Source of the DNA: Hyphomicrobium facile
GTDB taxonomy: Bacteria > Pseudomonadota > Alphaproteobacteria > Rhizobiales > Hyphomicrobiaceae
Direction: 5' to 3'
Length of the DNA: 64,000 nt
NCBI RefSeq assembly: GCF_900116175.1
Contig: NZ_FPCH01000003.1
Location: 372,001-436,000 of the forward strand
The translations under genes and the position numbers were made by a program. This document shows positions 26,412-37,241 of the stretch, piece by piece; within the stretch, counting starts at the first letter, position 1; each line of letters starts with the position of its first letter. The notes under the pieces are model-generated. The model saw nothing but the letters and a program-made list of their open reading frames with translations. It was not told the origin of the DNA and made no database searches.

Positions 26412-26958
26412 TAACTTCGGCTTCGATGCCGTCTTCCGCCAAACAGCCGCCGAGCTCAAGCTTCGGCTAGCGCGCGATGCAGGGCTTTCCCGCAAGCCCG
26501 TGACTCCACGGCAGCGCGGCGGCATGGCAGCCTTCGCGATATTCGCCGGTCTTGGATTCTTATCGGTGCTGATCTTCGCGATCGGCTATTCGGCGCTGCT
26601 GTCCGATGAGCCCGAGATCTGGATTCATCGACTGATGGCGCTCGCGGTCATGCAAAGCATCCTGATTGCAGCGGTGACGATGAAGCTCGCTCCCATCATC
26701 GAGCGCCGCGGGTCAATGATCCGCATTGGGGAGCAACTCAATTTCTGGCAAGCGCCTGCCGACGACGCACGCAAGCCTGCGCTGCCTGCCGCAACGGTTC
26801 CACCGCCGCTGCCAGAGCCCAGAAAGCCCGTCATTGGCGGAAAGCTCGCCGGCCGCGAATATCTTGAATATGACGATGGATCCATCGAGATCGATACGCT
26901 TATCGGGCGACGTCGCTTCGCGTCGCTTGCGGCCGCACGCGAATTCGTCGGATCCTAA
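26395..26958 (+). CDS. two-helix membrane protein of unknown function
   Basis: 187 residues. Two hydrophobic segments (about 44-67 and 78-100) are followed by a proline-rich linker (ATVPPPLPEPRKP) and a small C-terminal domain GREYLEYDDGSIEIDTLIGRRRFASLAAAREFVG, probably cytoplasmic. It overlaps the preceding gene by 17 bases and ends 7 bases from the convergent che operon. It is the last gene of the flhA-led run. I do not recognise the family. Confidence 0.55.
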   Translation: MSAIDSNFGFDAVFRQTAAELKLRLARDAGLSRKPVTPRQRGGMAAFAIFAGLGFLSVLIFAIGYSALLSDEPEIWIHRLMALAVMQSILIAAVTMKLAPIIERRGSMIRIGEQLNFWQAPADDARKPALPAATVPPPLPEPRKPVIGGKLAGREYLEYDDGSIEIDTLIGRRRFASLAAAREFVGS

Positions 26959-26965
26959 GCGCCGG

Positions 26966-27373
26966 TCAGCCCGTCATAGGCCAATTGCCGAAATCATCGA
27001 ACTCGCCCGTCTCTTCATTGGGCGGATCACTTGGCGTCTGCCGCCCGGTCAGCCGATCAGAAAGATCGGCGAGTTTTACTGCTTGAGCGGCATCGGCAAT
27101 GTCGACCTTCCAATCGAGCGACGAGCTTTTTGAGACGCCAGCGAGAAAGTCGGCGACTGCACCGAGATTCTGGCAGAGCCGATCGAGGCTTTGCAGCTCG
27201 TACAGGGATTGCGAGCCGCCGAACGCTCCGGCCACGACGAGGTTGCTGATCAGATCCTGAAGATCGCTGGCGGTATCCGACATCATCCGCATCTCTTCAG
27301 AGACCGTCGTCAAGATCTCCTGTACGGGCACGCCTGTGCGCCGCGATCCATCGTGTCGATTGCCGTCGTTCAT
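26966..27373 (-). CDS. cheT: CheT-like protein at the end of the che operon
   Basis: 135 residues from ATG 27373, chosen for GGGAAGAG directly upstream and because earlier starts run into cheD. It is helical, with EEMRMMSDTASDLQDLIS and ELQSLDRLCQNLGAVADFL, and contains a D-x-x-x-Q motif at 64-68 (DRLCQ), the type CheZ uses to attack CheY-phosphate. S. meliloti has cheT in exactly this place after cheD; the family assignment is from position and shape. It lies 25 bases after cheD. Confidence 0.6.
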   Translation of the reverse strand: MNDGNRHDGSRRTGVPVQEILTTVSEEMRMMSDTASDLQDLISNLVVAGAFGGSQSLYELQSLDRLCQNLGAVADFLAGVSKSSSLDWKVDIADAAQAVKLADLSDRLTGRQTPSDPPNEETGEFDDFGNWPMTG

Positions 27374-27398
27374 CTCTTCCCAGTCCCCAAAAAAGCGA

Positions 27399-27944
27399 TC
27401 AGAAAAGTTCGAGTTCGCCGGCATTGACATCGACCGTTGCGACGGGCATCTGCACGGGCTTTTCGATTTTCGCGGGGCCCGCGAGCAAAATTTGCCGCGC
27501 ACGTCCTGAAACCGGCCAATACTGGATACGCCGCCCCTGCAAACCGCCGGTGCTGCCACCGACATAGGAAATACCTTCGGCCTTGAGAAAGCGTTGCGCG
27601 AATTCAGCGTTGTGCTTTCCGATGTCGGAGTGAGAGCGAACCGTGCGGGCGCCTCCGAACAATTTCGCCTCCAGCCGATCACGCCGGCCACCAGCCTTCA
27701 GCAGGCCGTTGACGAGCATTTCCATCAGATGGACGCCCATGCGTTCGTCCTCTGCTGCGGTCGCACCGAGGTTACCGGGCAGAAGAAAGTGGTTGATGCC
27801 GCCCACTCCCGCAAGCGGATCGCGAATGCATGCGGCAATGCAAGACCCGAGAATCGTCGTCACCATGACATCCCGGTCGCTAGTGACGAAGAACTCGCCT
27901 TGAATTATGTGGACGCGATTTTCCGTCTTTACGGCGGACGTCAT
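27399..27944 (-). CDS. cheD: Chemoreceptor glutamine deamidase CheD
   Basis: 181 residues with the catalytic cysteine in [14 protein letters not shown], the histidine in [10 protein letters not shown], and [10 protein letters not shown], the complete CheD pattern. It deamidates glutamines on chemoreceptors and so tunes adaptation. Its start overlaps the cheY2 stop by 4 bases. The C-terminal tail is about 15 residues longer than the shortest homologues and ends [13 protein letters not shown]. Confidence 0.95.
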   Translation of the reverse strand: MTSAVKTENRVHIIQGEFFVTSDRDVMVTTILGSCIAACIRDPLAGVGGINHFLLPGNLGATAAEDERMGVHLMEMLVNGLLKAGGRRDRLEAKLFGGARTVRSHSDIGKHNAEFAQRFLKAEGISYVGGSTGGLQGRRIQYWPVSGRARQILLAGPAKIEKPVQMPVATVDVNAGELELF

Positions 27945-28330
27945 GTCAACTTACCGACAACAGCTTCGATGCACGTTTTGAGTTGTGGCACAGCGAACGG
28001 CTTCGCGAGGAAGTTATTGAGCCCCCACTTCTTGCCTTCGTCGATCAGAGCTTTGTCGCCCTTACCCGTCACGAGGATGAAGCCGACTTTGCTTGTGGGC
28101 GCATGCTGGCGCAGCGCACGCAAAAGCTGAATGCCGTCGATCTTGGGCATGTTGTAGTCCGAAATGACGAGATGGCAGGGCGCCGTCATCATCATTTTCA
28201 GCCCCTCTTCGCCGTCTTTGGCGACTTTGAAGTTCTTCAACCCAATCTGATCAAGACCGTCGGTTAGAAGCGCCCGGCTGACGGACGTGTCATCAACGAC
28301 CAGAATCTGCAATTGCTGCATTGAGGGCAT
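27941..28330 (-). CDS. cheY2: Chemotaxis response regulator CheY (second copy)
   Basis: 129 residues, a lone receiver domain: acidic pair Asp13-Asp14, phospho-acceptor Asp58 in [10 protein letters not shown], Thr88 and Lys110 (LAKPFAVP). In the S. meliloti-type operon the second CheY is the one that acts on the motor. RBS GGAGG lies 10 bases before ATG 28330; a second ATG three codons in is possible. Confidence 0.92.
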   Translation of the reverse strand: MPSMQQLQILVVDDTSVSRALLTDGLDQIGLKNFKVAKDGEEGLKMMMTAPCHLVISDYNMPKIDGIQLLRALRQHAPTSKVGFILVTGKGDKALIDEGKKWGLNNFLAKPFAVPQLKTCIEAVVGKLT

Positions 28331-28342
28331 GGTATTCGCCTC

Positions 28343-29386
28343 CTAGTTTTTCTTCTTCATTGACGTTTCTGCGATGATCGCTGCCGCAAGGCGGTCGAGG
28401 GGCAGCTGACTTTCAACGGCACCGACTTCGAATGCCGCTTTCGGCATTCCATAGACGATGCAGCTGGATTCATTTTGGCCGAACGTTTTGGCGCCAGCCT
28501 GACGCATGGCGAGCAGGCCCGCCGCGCCGTCCTTTCCCATGCCGGTCAGAATGACGCCGACTGCGTTCCCCTTGCAAGAGCGCGCTACGGAGTTGAAGAG
28601 CACGTCCACCGACGGACAATGCCCGCTGACGCGTTCGCCGGCCTTCAAACGGCAACGAAGATCCGGCGTGATTTCGAGGTGACGCGTTCCTCCCGGCGCG
28701 AGAAAGACGTTCCCCGGCAAGAGCTTTGCATGGTCGGTCGCTTCCTGAACCTTCGGCGCGCAGAGCCTATCGAGACGGTCGGCAAAGCTGTGCGTGAATG
28801 CAGGCGGCATATGCTGAGTTATGACGGTCGGCGGACAATTCTCTGGAAATCCGGACAGCAGTTCCAGAAGAGCTTCAACGCCGCCTGTCGATGCGCCGAT
28901 GGCAACCACGCGGCCGTCGGAAACATACGACTCATGTGCCGATCGGATGCCTCTTGCCTGCCGATGGCTGTCTTCCGTTCTGATCAGAGGCTTCACGCGG
29001 GCCGACGCTGCGATCTTGACCTTGTATGGCAGCTCTTCGAAGCTGTGCTCATTTCCCGGCCGCGGTTTTTCTATGCAGTCGATCGCGCCCATCTCCAGCG
29101 CCTGAAGCGTTTCCTCGGCACCGCGTTTCGTCAGGGTCGAAACCATGATGACCGGCATCGGACGCAGCCGCATGATCTTTTCGAGAAATTCCAAGCCGCT
29201 CATATTCGGCATCTCGACGTCGAGCGTGACAACATCGGGGTTGAGCGTCTTGATGGCCTGACGCGCCTGAAGCGGATCCTCGGCCTCGCCCACAACGACG
29301 ATATCGGGATCCTTTGTCAGCGCCGTGGCGATCAGCCCGCGCATGGTGGGCGAATCGTCGACCACGAGAACTTTGACTTTTCTCAT
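28343..29386 (-). CDS. cheB: Protein-glutamate methylesterase/deamidase CheB
   Basis: 347 residues from ATG 29386, which overlaps the cheR stop as ATGA. The receiver domain (Asp56 in [13 protein letters not shown]) is joined by a ~30-residue linker to the methylesterase domain with Ser166 in [13 protein letters not shown], then [16 protein letters not shown] and [15 protein letters not shown] (Asp). It demethylates chemoreceptors when phosphorylated by CheA. Confidence 0.96.
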   Translation of the reverse strand: MRKVKVLVVDDSPTMRGLIATALTKDPDIVVVGEAEDPLQARQAIKTLNPDVVTLDVEMPNMSGLEFLEKIMRLRPMPVIMVSTLTKRGAEETLQALEMGAIDCIEKPRPGNEHSFEELPYKVKIAASARVKPLIRTEDSHRQARGIRSAHESYVSDGRVVAIGASTGGVEALLELLSGFPENCPPTVITQHMPPAFTHSFADRLDRLCAPKVQEATDHAKLLPGNVFLAPGGTRHLEITPDLRCRLKAGERVSGHCPSVDVLFNSVARSCKGNAVGVILTGMGKDGAAGLLAMRQAGAKTFGQNESSCIVYGMPKAAFEVGAVESQLPLDRLAAAIIAETSMKKKN

Positions 29387-30276
29387 GATGGCTTGCCGCC
29401 CTTCTTGCGATAGCTCGTGATGCCATCGCTGGACAACGATGCTGATGCGGGTCCGGACATACGTTCGGAATGTCCGATGTAGAGCGCGCCGTCGTCGCGC
29501 AGCAGACGCGCCAAGCGGCTCCAAATCATGCTTTGTGTATCGCGGTCGAAATAAATGACGACGTTCCTGCAGAATATCGCGTCAAACGGGCCGTTGAACG
29601 GCCAGGTCCCCATCAAATTCAGCTCACGAAACGAAACGAGAGAGCGTACCTCGTCAGAGATTTTCAGCATCGCGCCGCGGCTGTCACCAGGCACGGGCTC
29701 GAACCATTTGGAGCGCAGATCGGCCGGCACATCACGCACCTCTTCCTTCTGATACTGCCCCTTCTTTCCATGCGCGACGACGTGGGGATTGAGATCAGTT
29801 GCCAGGATGCGGACGTCGAGCGAGGCGGCATTTGGAATGGCCGAGAGCACCGTAAGCGCCATGGAATATGGCTCCTGTCCGGTTGAGCACGCGGCCGACC
29901 AAAGTCGGACGCGATCGCCCCGACGGGCACGCTCCGCAAGCGGCTCGACGATCTTGGTGCGCAAATGCTCGAAGTGATGGGGCTCGCGGAAGAAGCGCGT
30001 CACATTCGTGGTCAGCGCAGCGATCATGCTGCCGCGCTCGTCTGCATCGGCGCGTACCGTCGCGCAGTAATCGGTAAACGTCGCGATCCCTCGCGCCCGC
30101 AAACGCTTCGCAAGCCGCGAATATACGAGGGTCGCCTTCGACTGCGGCAAGTCAATGCCGGCCTCCGCCTTCGCGATGTCTGCGATCTCGCGGAAATTTG
30201 CGGCCGAAAACGCGAACTCGCCTGTTACGAGAGCTCCGGAATCGCGCGACGAGGAACTCCCCAATGCGGATGTCAT
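29383..30276 (-). CDS. cheR: Chemoreceptor methyltransferase CheR
   Basis: 297 residues: an N-terminal helical domain ([34 protein letters not shown]) and an S-adenosylmethionine-binding domain with [18 protein letters not shown] and [16 protein letters not shown]. It methylates receptor glutamates. Start and stop overlap cheW and cheB by 4 bases each. The receptor at the head of the operon ends in a W-x-x-F tether suited to CheR docking. Confidence 0.96.
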   Translation of the reverse strand: MTSALGSSSSRDSGALVTGEFAFSAANFREIADIAKAEAGIDLPQSKATLVYSRLAKRLRARGIATFTDYCATVRADADERGSMIAALTTNVTRFFREPHHFEHLRTKIVEPLAERARRGDRVRLWSAACSTGQEPYSMALTVLSAIPNAASLDVRILATDLNPHVVAHGKKGQYQKEEVRDVPADLRSKWFEPVPGDSRGAMLKISDEVRSLVSFRELNLMGTWPFNGPFDAIFCRNVVIYFDRDTQSMIWSRLARLLRDDGALYIGHSERMSGPASASLSSDGITSYRKKGGKPS

Positions 30277-30740
30277 GCGGCCGCCTTGGCGCTTATCGGC
30301 AGCACGCTTTCCAGCGTGACGATGCTGATCATGCGGCCTTCAACGGCATAGACGCCTTTGACAAAAGTTTTCGCGAGATCCGACGCAACGTCGGGCGTCG
30401 GCTGCATCGAGGCTTCGGACGTCGTCAGGATGTCGGAAACTGCATCCACGAGCAGGCCCACGACCTGCTGATAGACCTGCACGACGATGATGACACTTCG
30501 CGCTGTCGGCTCAGTGAGACCTATGCCGAACCGCATGGCGAGATCGACGATCGGAAGAACCGCGCCGCGGAGGTTGATTACGCCACGCACGTAAGCGGGG
30601 GCGTGCGGCAACGGCGTTGCGGGCGTCCAACCGCGGATTTCGCGAACACCCATAATGTCGATGCAGAATTCTTGCGCTCCCACGCGGAAAGCGACGAACT
30701 CGCGGTTTGCGGAGTTGGCAGACGAACCGACTTCCTGCAT
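30273..30740 (-). CDS. cheW: Chemotaxis coupling protein CheW
   Basis: 155 residues with the single CheW fold: [57 protein letters not shown] and [13 protein letters not shown]. It bridges CheA and chemoreceptors. It lies 5 bases after cheA and overlaps cheR. Confidence 0.96.
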   Translation of the reverse strand: MQEVGSSANSANREFVAFRVGAQEFCIDIMGVREIRGWTPATPLPHAPAYVRGVINLRGAVLPIVDLAMRFGIGLTEPTARSVIIVVQVYQQVVGLLVDAVSDILTTSEASMQPTPDVASDLAKTFVKGVYAVEGRMISIVTLESVLPISAKAAA

Positions 30741-30745
30741 GATCG

Positions 30746-32914
30746 TTATCCTCCAGTTCCATAGTGTACGTCGCCGCCGATCTGCTCTTCGAGCGAGCCC
30801 GAGACCAAAGCGTCGACGTCGAGAATGAGTGCTACGCGGCCATCGCCGAGAATCGTGGCGGCGGCTATACCGGCAACTGTGCCGTAGTTCGCTTCAAGAC
30901 TTTTGATGACGACCTGGCGCTGATCCTGGATCGAGTCGACCAAGAGCGCGTTGCGCGCGCCGCCGCCGGTCTCGACCAGTATCGCCACGCTGCGTTCCGG
31001 ATCCGCCGGCGTGTCGCGGAAGCCCATCTGGGTGCCGACGTCAATGAGCGGTACGAAGGTATTGCGGATGGCCATGACCCGGCTGTCGGCGCCGATGCCG
31101 TGAATCTCGCCCTTCTTCGGCTTCAACGTCTCGACAATCGCCGTCAACGGCACGACGAGCGTCTGACCTGCGACCGACACGGCCATACCGTCGAGGACGG
31201 CAAGCGTCAGCGGCAGACTCATCGAGAACGTCGAGCCCTGTCCCGGTCGCGACGAGATCGATATACGGCCGCCGAGGGCCAAGATCGAGCGCTTGACGAC
31301 GTCCATGCCGACGCCGCGGCCGGAGATGTTCGAGATCGTGGCGGCCGTCGAGAAGCCGGGCAGGAAGAGAAGATTATCGATGTCGCTATCGGAGAGCTGC
31401 GCGTCGGGCGAGATAAGACCCTTCTTGATCGCGGATGCGCGGACCTTCGGCCGATTGATGCCGGCGCCATCATCCGAAATCTCGATGACGATACGCCCCG
31501 ATCGGTGAGCCGCGCTCAAACGAACGTTGCCTTCGGGGGACTTCCCGGCCGCAATACGCTCCTCGGGTGATTCGATACCGTGATCGACCGCGTTACGGAT
31601 CATGTGCGTCAGCGGCTCTGCCAGACGCTCCACGACGGTTTTGTCGACCTCTGTCGCTTCGCCGTCGGTTTTGAGGCGAACCTGTTTGCCCGTTGTATCC
31701 GCCAGCTCGCGCACGATGCGCGACATGCGCTGAAAGAGAGGCTTAACAGGCTGCGCGCGGATCGCCATCACGCTTTCCTGAATCTCGCGCGTCAGCTGCT
31801 CGAGTTCTTCGAGGCCGATAATAACCGATGATGAACCGGCGAAATTCGCTTCGATCACACGTTGAGACAGCATCGCCTGATTGATCACAAGCTCGCCGAC
31901 GAGATTGATCAGCCGGTCGACACGATCGAACTCGACGCGGATGGTCGTCTGCGTTTGCACAGCGACGGCCTTCGCCTCGGTCGCTTGCGGTGACACCGCC
32001 GCGGTTTCGCTCGCGATCACTTCCGTCGGCGCGGGGGCAGATTGTGGATGGTCTTCAGAATTCGTTTCAGTCACTGCCGTTTCAGGTTCGCCCGCGGACG
32101 CGTTGCCAAGCGCCTGCGCCAACAGAGCGGCAATCGCTGCATCCGAAACTTCGGATTGACCATCTGCTTCGATGGAGATTTCCGCTTCTCCGTCGACGAA
32201 TTCGAACACCTCGCGAACGGCCTCGATCGGTGCTTCCGATGAAAGCTTGATGTTCCAAGAGAGATATGCGCCGTTGGGATCGATCGTATCGAGACCCGGC
32301 ACTGCGGACGCATCGCAGCTGACTTCCGCATTGCCCAATCGAGAAAGCTCTCGGACGATCAACACCGTCTCGTTGCCATTGAGGTAGAGTTCCGGCCTGG
32401 GCGTAAAGCCGACGCGATATTCATGTACTGGCGCCGCGGTGGGCTCCGGCGCCATATCGGGAAGACCGAAATCTATGACCGTCGGCTGGAACTCGATGAC
32501 TTCCTCGACTTCTTCCTCGCCTTCGACGGTCGTCAGCGCCTTGACGTCTGCAGCGACGCCCGCGTAGCTCGACTCGTCGATTTCCTTGCCGTCACGAGAT
32601 GCTGCCACGAGATCGGCCAGCACGTCGGCGGCGCGGAGCATCGCTTTCATCACGTCGGCGGACGGGTGAAGTTTGCCGCTCCGCACGTAATCCAGTGCCG
32701 TTTCGAACGTATGCGCGAATTGCACGAGCGCCGTCAGCTTGAAAGCGCCTGCGCCTCCCTTGATCGAGTGCACTGCGCGGAAGACGGCATTCACCGTTTC
32801 GGAATCGGTGTTGCCTTCGTCCATTGAAAGTAAGCCGAGTTCCATTTCCGAGAGCTGCTCTTCGCACTCCTGGAAGAACGTCTGGCGGATTGCGGCCATC
32901 GTATCGACGGTCAT
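30746..32914 (-). CDS. cheA: Chemotaxis histidine kinase CheA
   Basis: 722 residues. The HPt domain carries the phosphorylated His49 in [13 protein letters not shown] CheY-binding-like middle region follows, then an alanine/glutamate-rich linker (about 270-325), the dimerisation helices ([19 protein letters not shown]), and the ATPase with N box [22 protein letters not shown] and G1 box [12 protein letters not shown]-terminal CheW-like domain closes it. All kinase motifs are intact. Confidence 0.97.
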   Translation of the reverse strand: MTVDTMAAIRQTFFQECEEQLSEMELGLLSMDEGNTDSETVNAVFRAVHSIKGGAGAFKLTALVQFAHTFETALDYVRSGKLHPSADVMKAMLRAADVLADLVAASRDGKEIDESSYAGVAADVKALTTVEGEEEVEEVIEFQPTVIDFGLPDMAPEPTAAPVHEYRVGFTPRPELYLNGNETVLIVRELSRLGNAEVSCDASAVPGLDTIDPNGAYLSWNIKLSSEAPIEAVREVFEFVDGEAEISIEADGQSEVSDAAIAALLAQALGNASAGEPETAVTETNSEDHPQSAPAPTEVIASETAAVSPQATEAKAVAVQTQTTIRVEFDRVDRLINLVGELVINQAMLSQRVIEANFAGSSSVIIGLEELEQLTREIQESVMAIRAQPVKPLFQRMSRIVRELADTTGKQVRLKTDGEATEVDKTVVERLAEPLTHMIRNAVDHGIESPEERIAAGKSPEGNVRLSAAHRSGRIVIEISDDGAGINRPKVRASAIKKGLISPDAQLSDSDIDNLLFLPGFSTAATISNISGRGVGMDVVKRSILALGGRISISSRPGQGSTFSMSLPLTLAVLDGMAVSVAGQTLVVPLTAIVETLKPKKGEIHGIGADSRVMAIRNTFVPLIDVGTQMGFRDTPADPERSVAILVETGGGARNALLVDSIQDQRQVVIKSLEANYGTVAGIAAATILGDGRVALILDVDALVSGSLEEQIGGDVHYGTGG

Positions 32915-32937
32915 CGTTGATGCTCTTTTATTTCGAT

Positions 32938-33303
32938 TTAGGCGGCGACACGGCGGATAGCGGCGATGAGCTTCGTCGGTTCGAACGGCTTTACGATCCA
33001 GCCCGTCGCACCAGCTTCCTTCGCGCGCGCTTTCTTCGCGGCATCGCTCTCGGTGGTGAGAACAAGTATCGGCACTCTGCGGTAGCGGCTGTCTTTCCGC
33101 ACAGCCTCGATAAGTCCGAAGCCATCCATCTTCGGCATGTTGATGTCGGTTACGATAACGTCCGGCATGGATGTCTGAAGCACCTCCAGGCCATGAACGC
33201 CGTCAACCGCTTGCACAACATTGAAGCCCGCTTCTGCGAGTGCCATTTTCAGCATGTCGCGCATCGTGCGCGAATCGTCGACGGTAAGTATCGTTTGCAT
33301 CAT
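32938..33303 (-). CDS. cheY1: Chemotaxis response regulator CheY (first copy)
   Basis: 121 residues, receiver only: Asp9-Asp10, Asp53 in IVTDINMPKMDG, Thr83/Thr84 and Lys105 in IVKPFEP. In S. meliloti the CheY upstream of cheA works as a phosphate sink, and the same role is likely here by position. The ATG overlaps the stop of the STAS gene; a second ATG follows directly. Confidence 0.93.
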   Translation of the reverse strand: MMQTILTVDDSRTMRDMLKMALAEAGFNVVQAVDGVHGLEVLQTSMPDVIVTDINMPKMDGFGLIEAVRKDSRYRRVPILVLTTESDAAKKARAKEAGATGWIVKPFEPTKLIAAIRRVAA

Positions 33304-33719
33304 GGGGAAAATCCTTCGAGAAGAAATTGGTCGCCTGACAATCCGACGAGCGCGATCGTGTCGAGAAGGGCTGCGCTCGGATTTGTCACCGCATAGCTCT
33401 GGCCATCGTTGCGCCAGGTGTTGGCCGCGGCCATCAAAACCTGCAACGTCTGCACGCCGACCCGGTTCACTTGACCCGCGTCAACGACCAGCGGAGCGCC
33501 ACGACGGGCGACCAGCAGATCCTTGATGGAGGCAGCCGACGAAGAATCGCACGAATCCGGAAGGACGAGTTTGGCGTCTTCAACCGGACTTGGCATTTCG
33601 GCGGCCCCTTCCATCAGTTGCGCCCCACCATCATCCTTGCGGCGCGACTTTGCGGGCTTGCGCGGCACGCTCTTCGTGCGGGGACCGTTGGCCCCCGCTT
33701 TCGCTTTAGCGCGCGCCAT
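33300..33719 (-). CDS. STAS-domain protein of the che operon (orf2/CheS-CheX position)
   Basis: 139 residues: a basic Lys/Arg-rich tail for the first ~30 residues, then a STAS-type domain (KLVLPDSCDSSSAASIKDLLVARRGAPLVVDAGQVNRVGVQTLQVLMAAA). It overlaps mcp by one base (TAATG) and cheY1 by 4 bases. The gene at this place in S. meliloti-type operons is called orf2, cheS or cheX; that CheS speeds loss of phosphate from CheY1 is family knowledge, not read from this sequence. Confidence 0.75.
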   Translation of the reverse strand: MARAKAKAGANGPRTKSVPRKPAKSRRKDDGGAQLMEGAAEMPSPVEDAKLVLPDSCDSSSAASIKDLLVARRGAPLVVDAGQVNRVGVQTLQVLMAAANTWRNDGQSYAVTNPSAALLDTIALVGLSGDQFLLEGFSP

Positions 33720-36049
33720 TAAAATTCCTCCCAGCCGGCGTCAGAGGAGGCCACATTGCGCCGGCCCATGCCTCCGGCAGCGGCAACCTTCGACTTTGCC
33801 GGCGCGCGCTGCGGGCGGGCAATCGACTTCGGCGGTTCACGCCGGGTCGACATTTCAATGACCGTGTCGTCGCCGGTGTTGAAGCGGCTGACGAGGCGGA
33901 CGAGTTCTTCGGTCTGTTGAGCAAGCGTTTGCGTTGCAGCCGTCGCTTCCTCGACCATCGCAGCGTTCTGCTGCGTGACCTGATCCATCTCGTTGACGGC
34001 CGTGTTGACTTGCTCAAGTCCATGCGCCTGCTCGTTGGCGCTGGTCGCGATGTCCGTGACGATGGTGTTGATTTCCGCGACCTGGGTCACGATACGAGTC
34101 AACGCCAAGCCTGTCTCACCAACGAGTTGCACACCCTGTGCGACCTGTCCGGTCGAAGCAGAAATGAGGCCTTTGATCTCCTTTGCCGCCTCGGCAGAAC
34201 GCTGCGCCAGGGCTCGCACTTCCGATGCGACGACCGCGAAGCCTCGGCCCGCATCGCCAGCACGTGCTGCTTCGACGCCAGCGTTCAAAGCAAGCAGGTT
34301 CGTCTGGAACGCGATCTCGTCGATGACGCCGATGATCTGACTGATCTGCTTCGACGAACTTTCGATACCGTTCATCGCTGAAATCGCTTTGCGAACGATT
34401 TCTCCGCTCTTCTCGGCGTCTGCCTTGGCAGTCGACACCGTTTCCCGGGCATGGGTGGCGCCGCGGGCCGTCTTGTTGACGGTATCGGTAATCTCCTTAA
34501 CGGCAGCTGCCGTTTGCTCAAGACTTGCTGCCTGGTTTTCCGTGCGCCGCGAAAGATCGTCGGACGCTTGCGAAATTTCCTCAGTGCCGAGCTTGATGCT
34601 GGCGGCACCTTTTTTCACAAGCTCGATCGTGCTTCTCAGCTGCGAAGCCGCAGAATTGAAGTCTGTCTTGAGCTTCGCGAACTCCGGAGCGATGTCGGCG
34701 TATACGGAGGTCTCGAGGTTTCCTTGCGCGAGTTCCGACAGAGAGGTTCCGAGCGATTGGACGACGACATTGATCTGGCCCTCGGCCTCGATCTTCGCGG
34801 CTTGCGCGGCATCGAGCTGACCCATCATCAGGTTCATTTGGTTGATGATGGCCTCGTACTCCGGAATGACCTTTTCGGTAATCCGATGCGTGAAGTCGCC
34901 GCTCGCTATACGCTCGGCCGCGCTTGTGAACGCGTCCATGAAGCGCTCGTGCTCCTTCGCATAGTGCTCGCTCTGCTCCTGCTGCTGTTTTGCAGCATCG
35001 ACGGCGGCGTCGGTCATCGCCTTATTTTCGACGACGGCTTCCTTGAAGCGCGCGAGCGCACTCGCGATCATGCCGTTTTCGTTGCTGTCGGCGAGATACG
35101 GGACTTCGACACTCAAATCCTTATGGCTGATTTGATCCATCGCGCGGACGAGGCTCGAGAGCCGCACCGAAATGCCCTTTGCGATGAGACCGACCATGAC
35201 AACAGCAGCGACCGTTGCAGCAATCAACAGCGCAAGCGTCCGGTATAGAGAGGATCGTGCAGCATCCGCATGGTCTTTTGCGAGACGGTCAAAAAGATCG
35301 CTGATTTGGCCAGCCGACGTTGCGACGAGGCTATTGGCGTCGCTCACCGATGCAATAACGTCGCTGCCGATCGCTGCTCGCCGATAGTCAGCCGCTTTGA
35401 TTTTCGCAGCAATCTGATCGAGCGTCGTGAGAAGCCTGACGTTCGTGTCGCCGAGCGCGCTCTTCGATTCACCGGATAGATCGGCGCTCATAAGCTTATT
35501 CAGCGAGCCGCGGAATTTCTCCGTGGTTCGCCTTAATACGGCGTAATTGATTGCGAGCTTGGCTTGGTCGTCTACGGCGCTCACGGTATCAAGCGTGGAT
35601 TTGAGATCGATCAGCGCCTGCTTCACTCCAGACAAGCGCTGCACAATCAAGTCCTGCGCGTGGAAAGTAGCAGCCGAAGCATCGGCGGCCAGACCCGACG
35701 AACTCGCAATCTGATCCAAAAGCTCGACGCCGAGACGGACTCGCTCGTCCGTCGACCGGGCATTCTCGAAGGCGTTTACGCTCGGCTGAACCCCGAGGCT
35801 TTGTGAAATGTTGGAGAGCTTGGCGAGCTCGCCGTCGCCCGACCTTGTCGTTTCATCGGCGGCCATCTTCGTCCAGACGGCGGATGCCAATCGGCCTCCA
35901 TCGATTTCGCGATCAAGGGTGCTGATCTGCTGGAGCTGATGATCTGCATAGATATACAGCTGGATCAGCGATGGAATTAAAAACACCGCAGATATCAGGG
36001 CAAGCCGGCGCGGCATCGACCATTTGCTATTGATATATCCTATGACCAT
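33719..36049 (-). CDS. mcp: Methyl-accepting chemotaxis protein with CheR-tether pentapeptide
   Basis: 776 residues. A first membrane helix (about 15-33) precedes a ~230-residue helical sensor region, and a second helix ([25 protein letters not shown]) lies near 270-290. A HAMP domain and a long coiled signalling domain follow, with the hairpin tip [50 protein letters not shown]. The protein ends GWEEF, the W-x-x-F tether for CheR/CheB. It heads the che operon, where S. meliloti has icpA. The ligand is unknown. Confidence 0.95.
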   Translation of the reverse strand: MVIGYINSKWSMPRRLALISAVFLIPSLIQLYIYADHQLQQISTLDREIDGGRLASAVWTKMAADETTRSGDGELAKLSNISQSLGVQPSVNAFENARSTDERVRLGVELLDQIASSSGLAADASAATFHAQDLIVQRLSGVKQALIDLKSTLDTVSAVDDQAKLAINYAVLRRTTEKFRGSLNKLMSADLSGESKSALGDTNVRLLTTLDQIAAKIKAADYRRAAIGSDVIASVSDANSLVATSAGQISDLFDRLAKDHADAARSSLYRTLALLIAATVAAVVMVGLIAKGISVRLSSLVRAMDQISHKDLSVEVPYLADSNENGMIASALARFKEAVVENKAMTDAAVDAAKQQQEQSEHYAKEHERFMDAFTSAAERIASGDFTHRITEKVIPEYEAIINQMNLMMGQLDAAQAAKIEAEGQINVVVQSLGTSLSELAQGNLETSVYADIAPEFAKLKTDFNSAASQLRSTIELVKKGAASIKLGTEEISQASDDLSRRTENQAASLEQTAAAVKEITDTVNKTARGATHARETVSTAKADAEKSGEIVRKAISAMNGIESSSKQISQIIGVIDEIAFQTNLLALNAGVEAARAGDAGRGFAVVASEVRALAQRSAEAAKEIKGLISASTGQVAQGVQLVGETGLALTRIVTQVAEINTIVTDIATSANEQAHGLEQVNTAVNEMDQVTQQNAAMVEEATAATQTLAQQTEELVRLVSRFNTGDDTVIEMSTRREPPKSIARPQRAPAKSKVAAAGGMGRRNVASSDAGWEEF

Positions 36050-36557
36050 AGCTGAACCTGTTTCCTCGGAACGTTGCTCTTGTTTCTAGCGATTATTGTG
36101 CGGTGCGATTCGGCATCGACCCAGGCGCCCGCAATGCCATTCATGAATTCGGGTTGTAGGGACTCAAAGAGGGGGGGAGCTGACGCGAGCAATCGCCCCC
36201 AAAGCAGCGAAGGCTGCGTCGGTGGAAATGATCGGCGATCGTTAGATCTTTCGGGACTGACGAAAGAAGCGGCCGCGAATTGTCGTGCCCCATCGGTAGT
36301 TCCTGCTTTTTTCTAAAAGCCTGGAACATGTCGGATCTTGCCGACTCAGCTGCGCGGCGTCATGCCTATGATTTACTAATCAAGCAGCCGTGCACAAGAA
36401 TTAGTCTGAAAAACTATCGAATTCGTTTACGAAACTAGCGCCGATGCGTTTTTATTTGAAACAATCCGGCATTGCCTATTAAATGACTTACGCTGCTTAT
36501 TTCTCGCGCGATTCAGACGTTAATTTCTATTTATTATTGGGCAGCGATGGATTCAGC
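36050..36557. promoter_or_regulatory. 508-base leader/promoter region of the che operon
   Basis: No gene is supported here. The left part should hold the che promoter. Hairpins seen: GCAGC-GAAG-GCTGC (36204-36217), CTTTCG-7-CGAAAG (36248-36266) and a nested stem GTTCC..GCTTTT-TTCT-AAAAGC..GGAAC at 36299-36327 that could terminate the PilZ transcript. The part from about 36370 to 36550 is clearly AT-richer than the surroundings. Confidence 0.5.
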
Positions 36558-36902
36558 CTATTTCCTCACCCACGAAAGGCGCCGCGGCGGCCTGACATAG
36601 CTGAGACCAGCTATCGCATCATCAATGCGGATGAGCCTGCATTTCACAATTAAATCGTCTCCCGGGATCTCCAAATAGAATTCGCCATTCAGGCGCTCGG
36701 GCTCGGGGAGCTTAATTCGCGCTCCTCCCTCCGATAAATCCAGGACCGTTCCGGAAAGCCGTTGCCCATCGTGAAGCTCGATAACGGCGGCTTTGAAGAC
36801 CGGCCGCCGGCCAAATTTGCGCAGATCTCGGGGACGTTCTATCGCCAAAGTTCTTCTCGGTATTTCTATTCTATTAAGGACCCTGCTCCGACAGCCGTAC
36901 AT
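36558..36902 (-). CDS. PilZ-domain protein
   Basis: 114 residues consisting mostly of one PilZ domain. The c-di-GMP-binding residues are present: an R-x-x-x-R motif in RKFGRRP near 27-31 and D-x-S-x-x-G in VLDLSEGGARI near 58-63. The conserved beta-barrel end IDDAIAGLSYVRPP follows. It is a candidate c-di-GMP receptor upstream of the che operon on the same strand. Confidence 0.85.
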   Translation of the reverse strand: MYGCRSRVLNRIEIPRRTLAIERPRDLRKFGRRPVFKAAVIELHDGQRLSGTVLDLSEGGARIKLPEPERLNGEFYLEIPGDDLIVKCRLIRIDDAIAGLSYVRPPRRLSWVRK

Positions 36903-37241
36903 CAGCGTGGAAAAACAAACCCATAATAAGGTGGGTATAATTGTGCGGTTCTTGATCGCGGCTAGGGATTCGGCTTCTGTTCCACAAACGATTCCTCCGC
37001 TTACGGAACATGTTAGCTCTACACGATTCGCCGTCTGATCGAGCTAATCTCGCCTTAAGACATTACGTTTAATTGTTGGAGTTATGGGCTGTCACCGACT
37101 CCTGTCGGGGGCGGAGGCATAATGCCAACCTAGATTGCCAAAGAAGGTTTAGAATACGGAATTGCCGTCAAGGGCTGCCTCTCGGTCGAGGGCTATCCGA
37201 AGGGATCAACTACGACCGGTAGAAAAGAGCGGGGCGGAACA
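36903..37241. promoter_or_regulatory. 339-base divergent region between the PilZ and PAS-GGDEF-EAL genes
   Basis: It holds no gene I can support and should contain both promoters. A small stem CCGAC-TCCT-GTCGG lies near 37099-37112. Nothing else stands out. Confidence 0.4.

Noticed and set aside
36050-36557. Small protein genes in the AT-rich che leader
   Set aside because: The open frames are short, lack ribosome binding sites and show no plausible composition.
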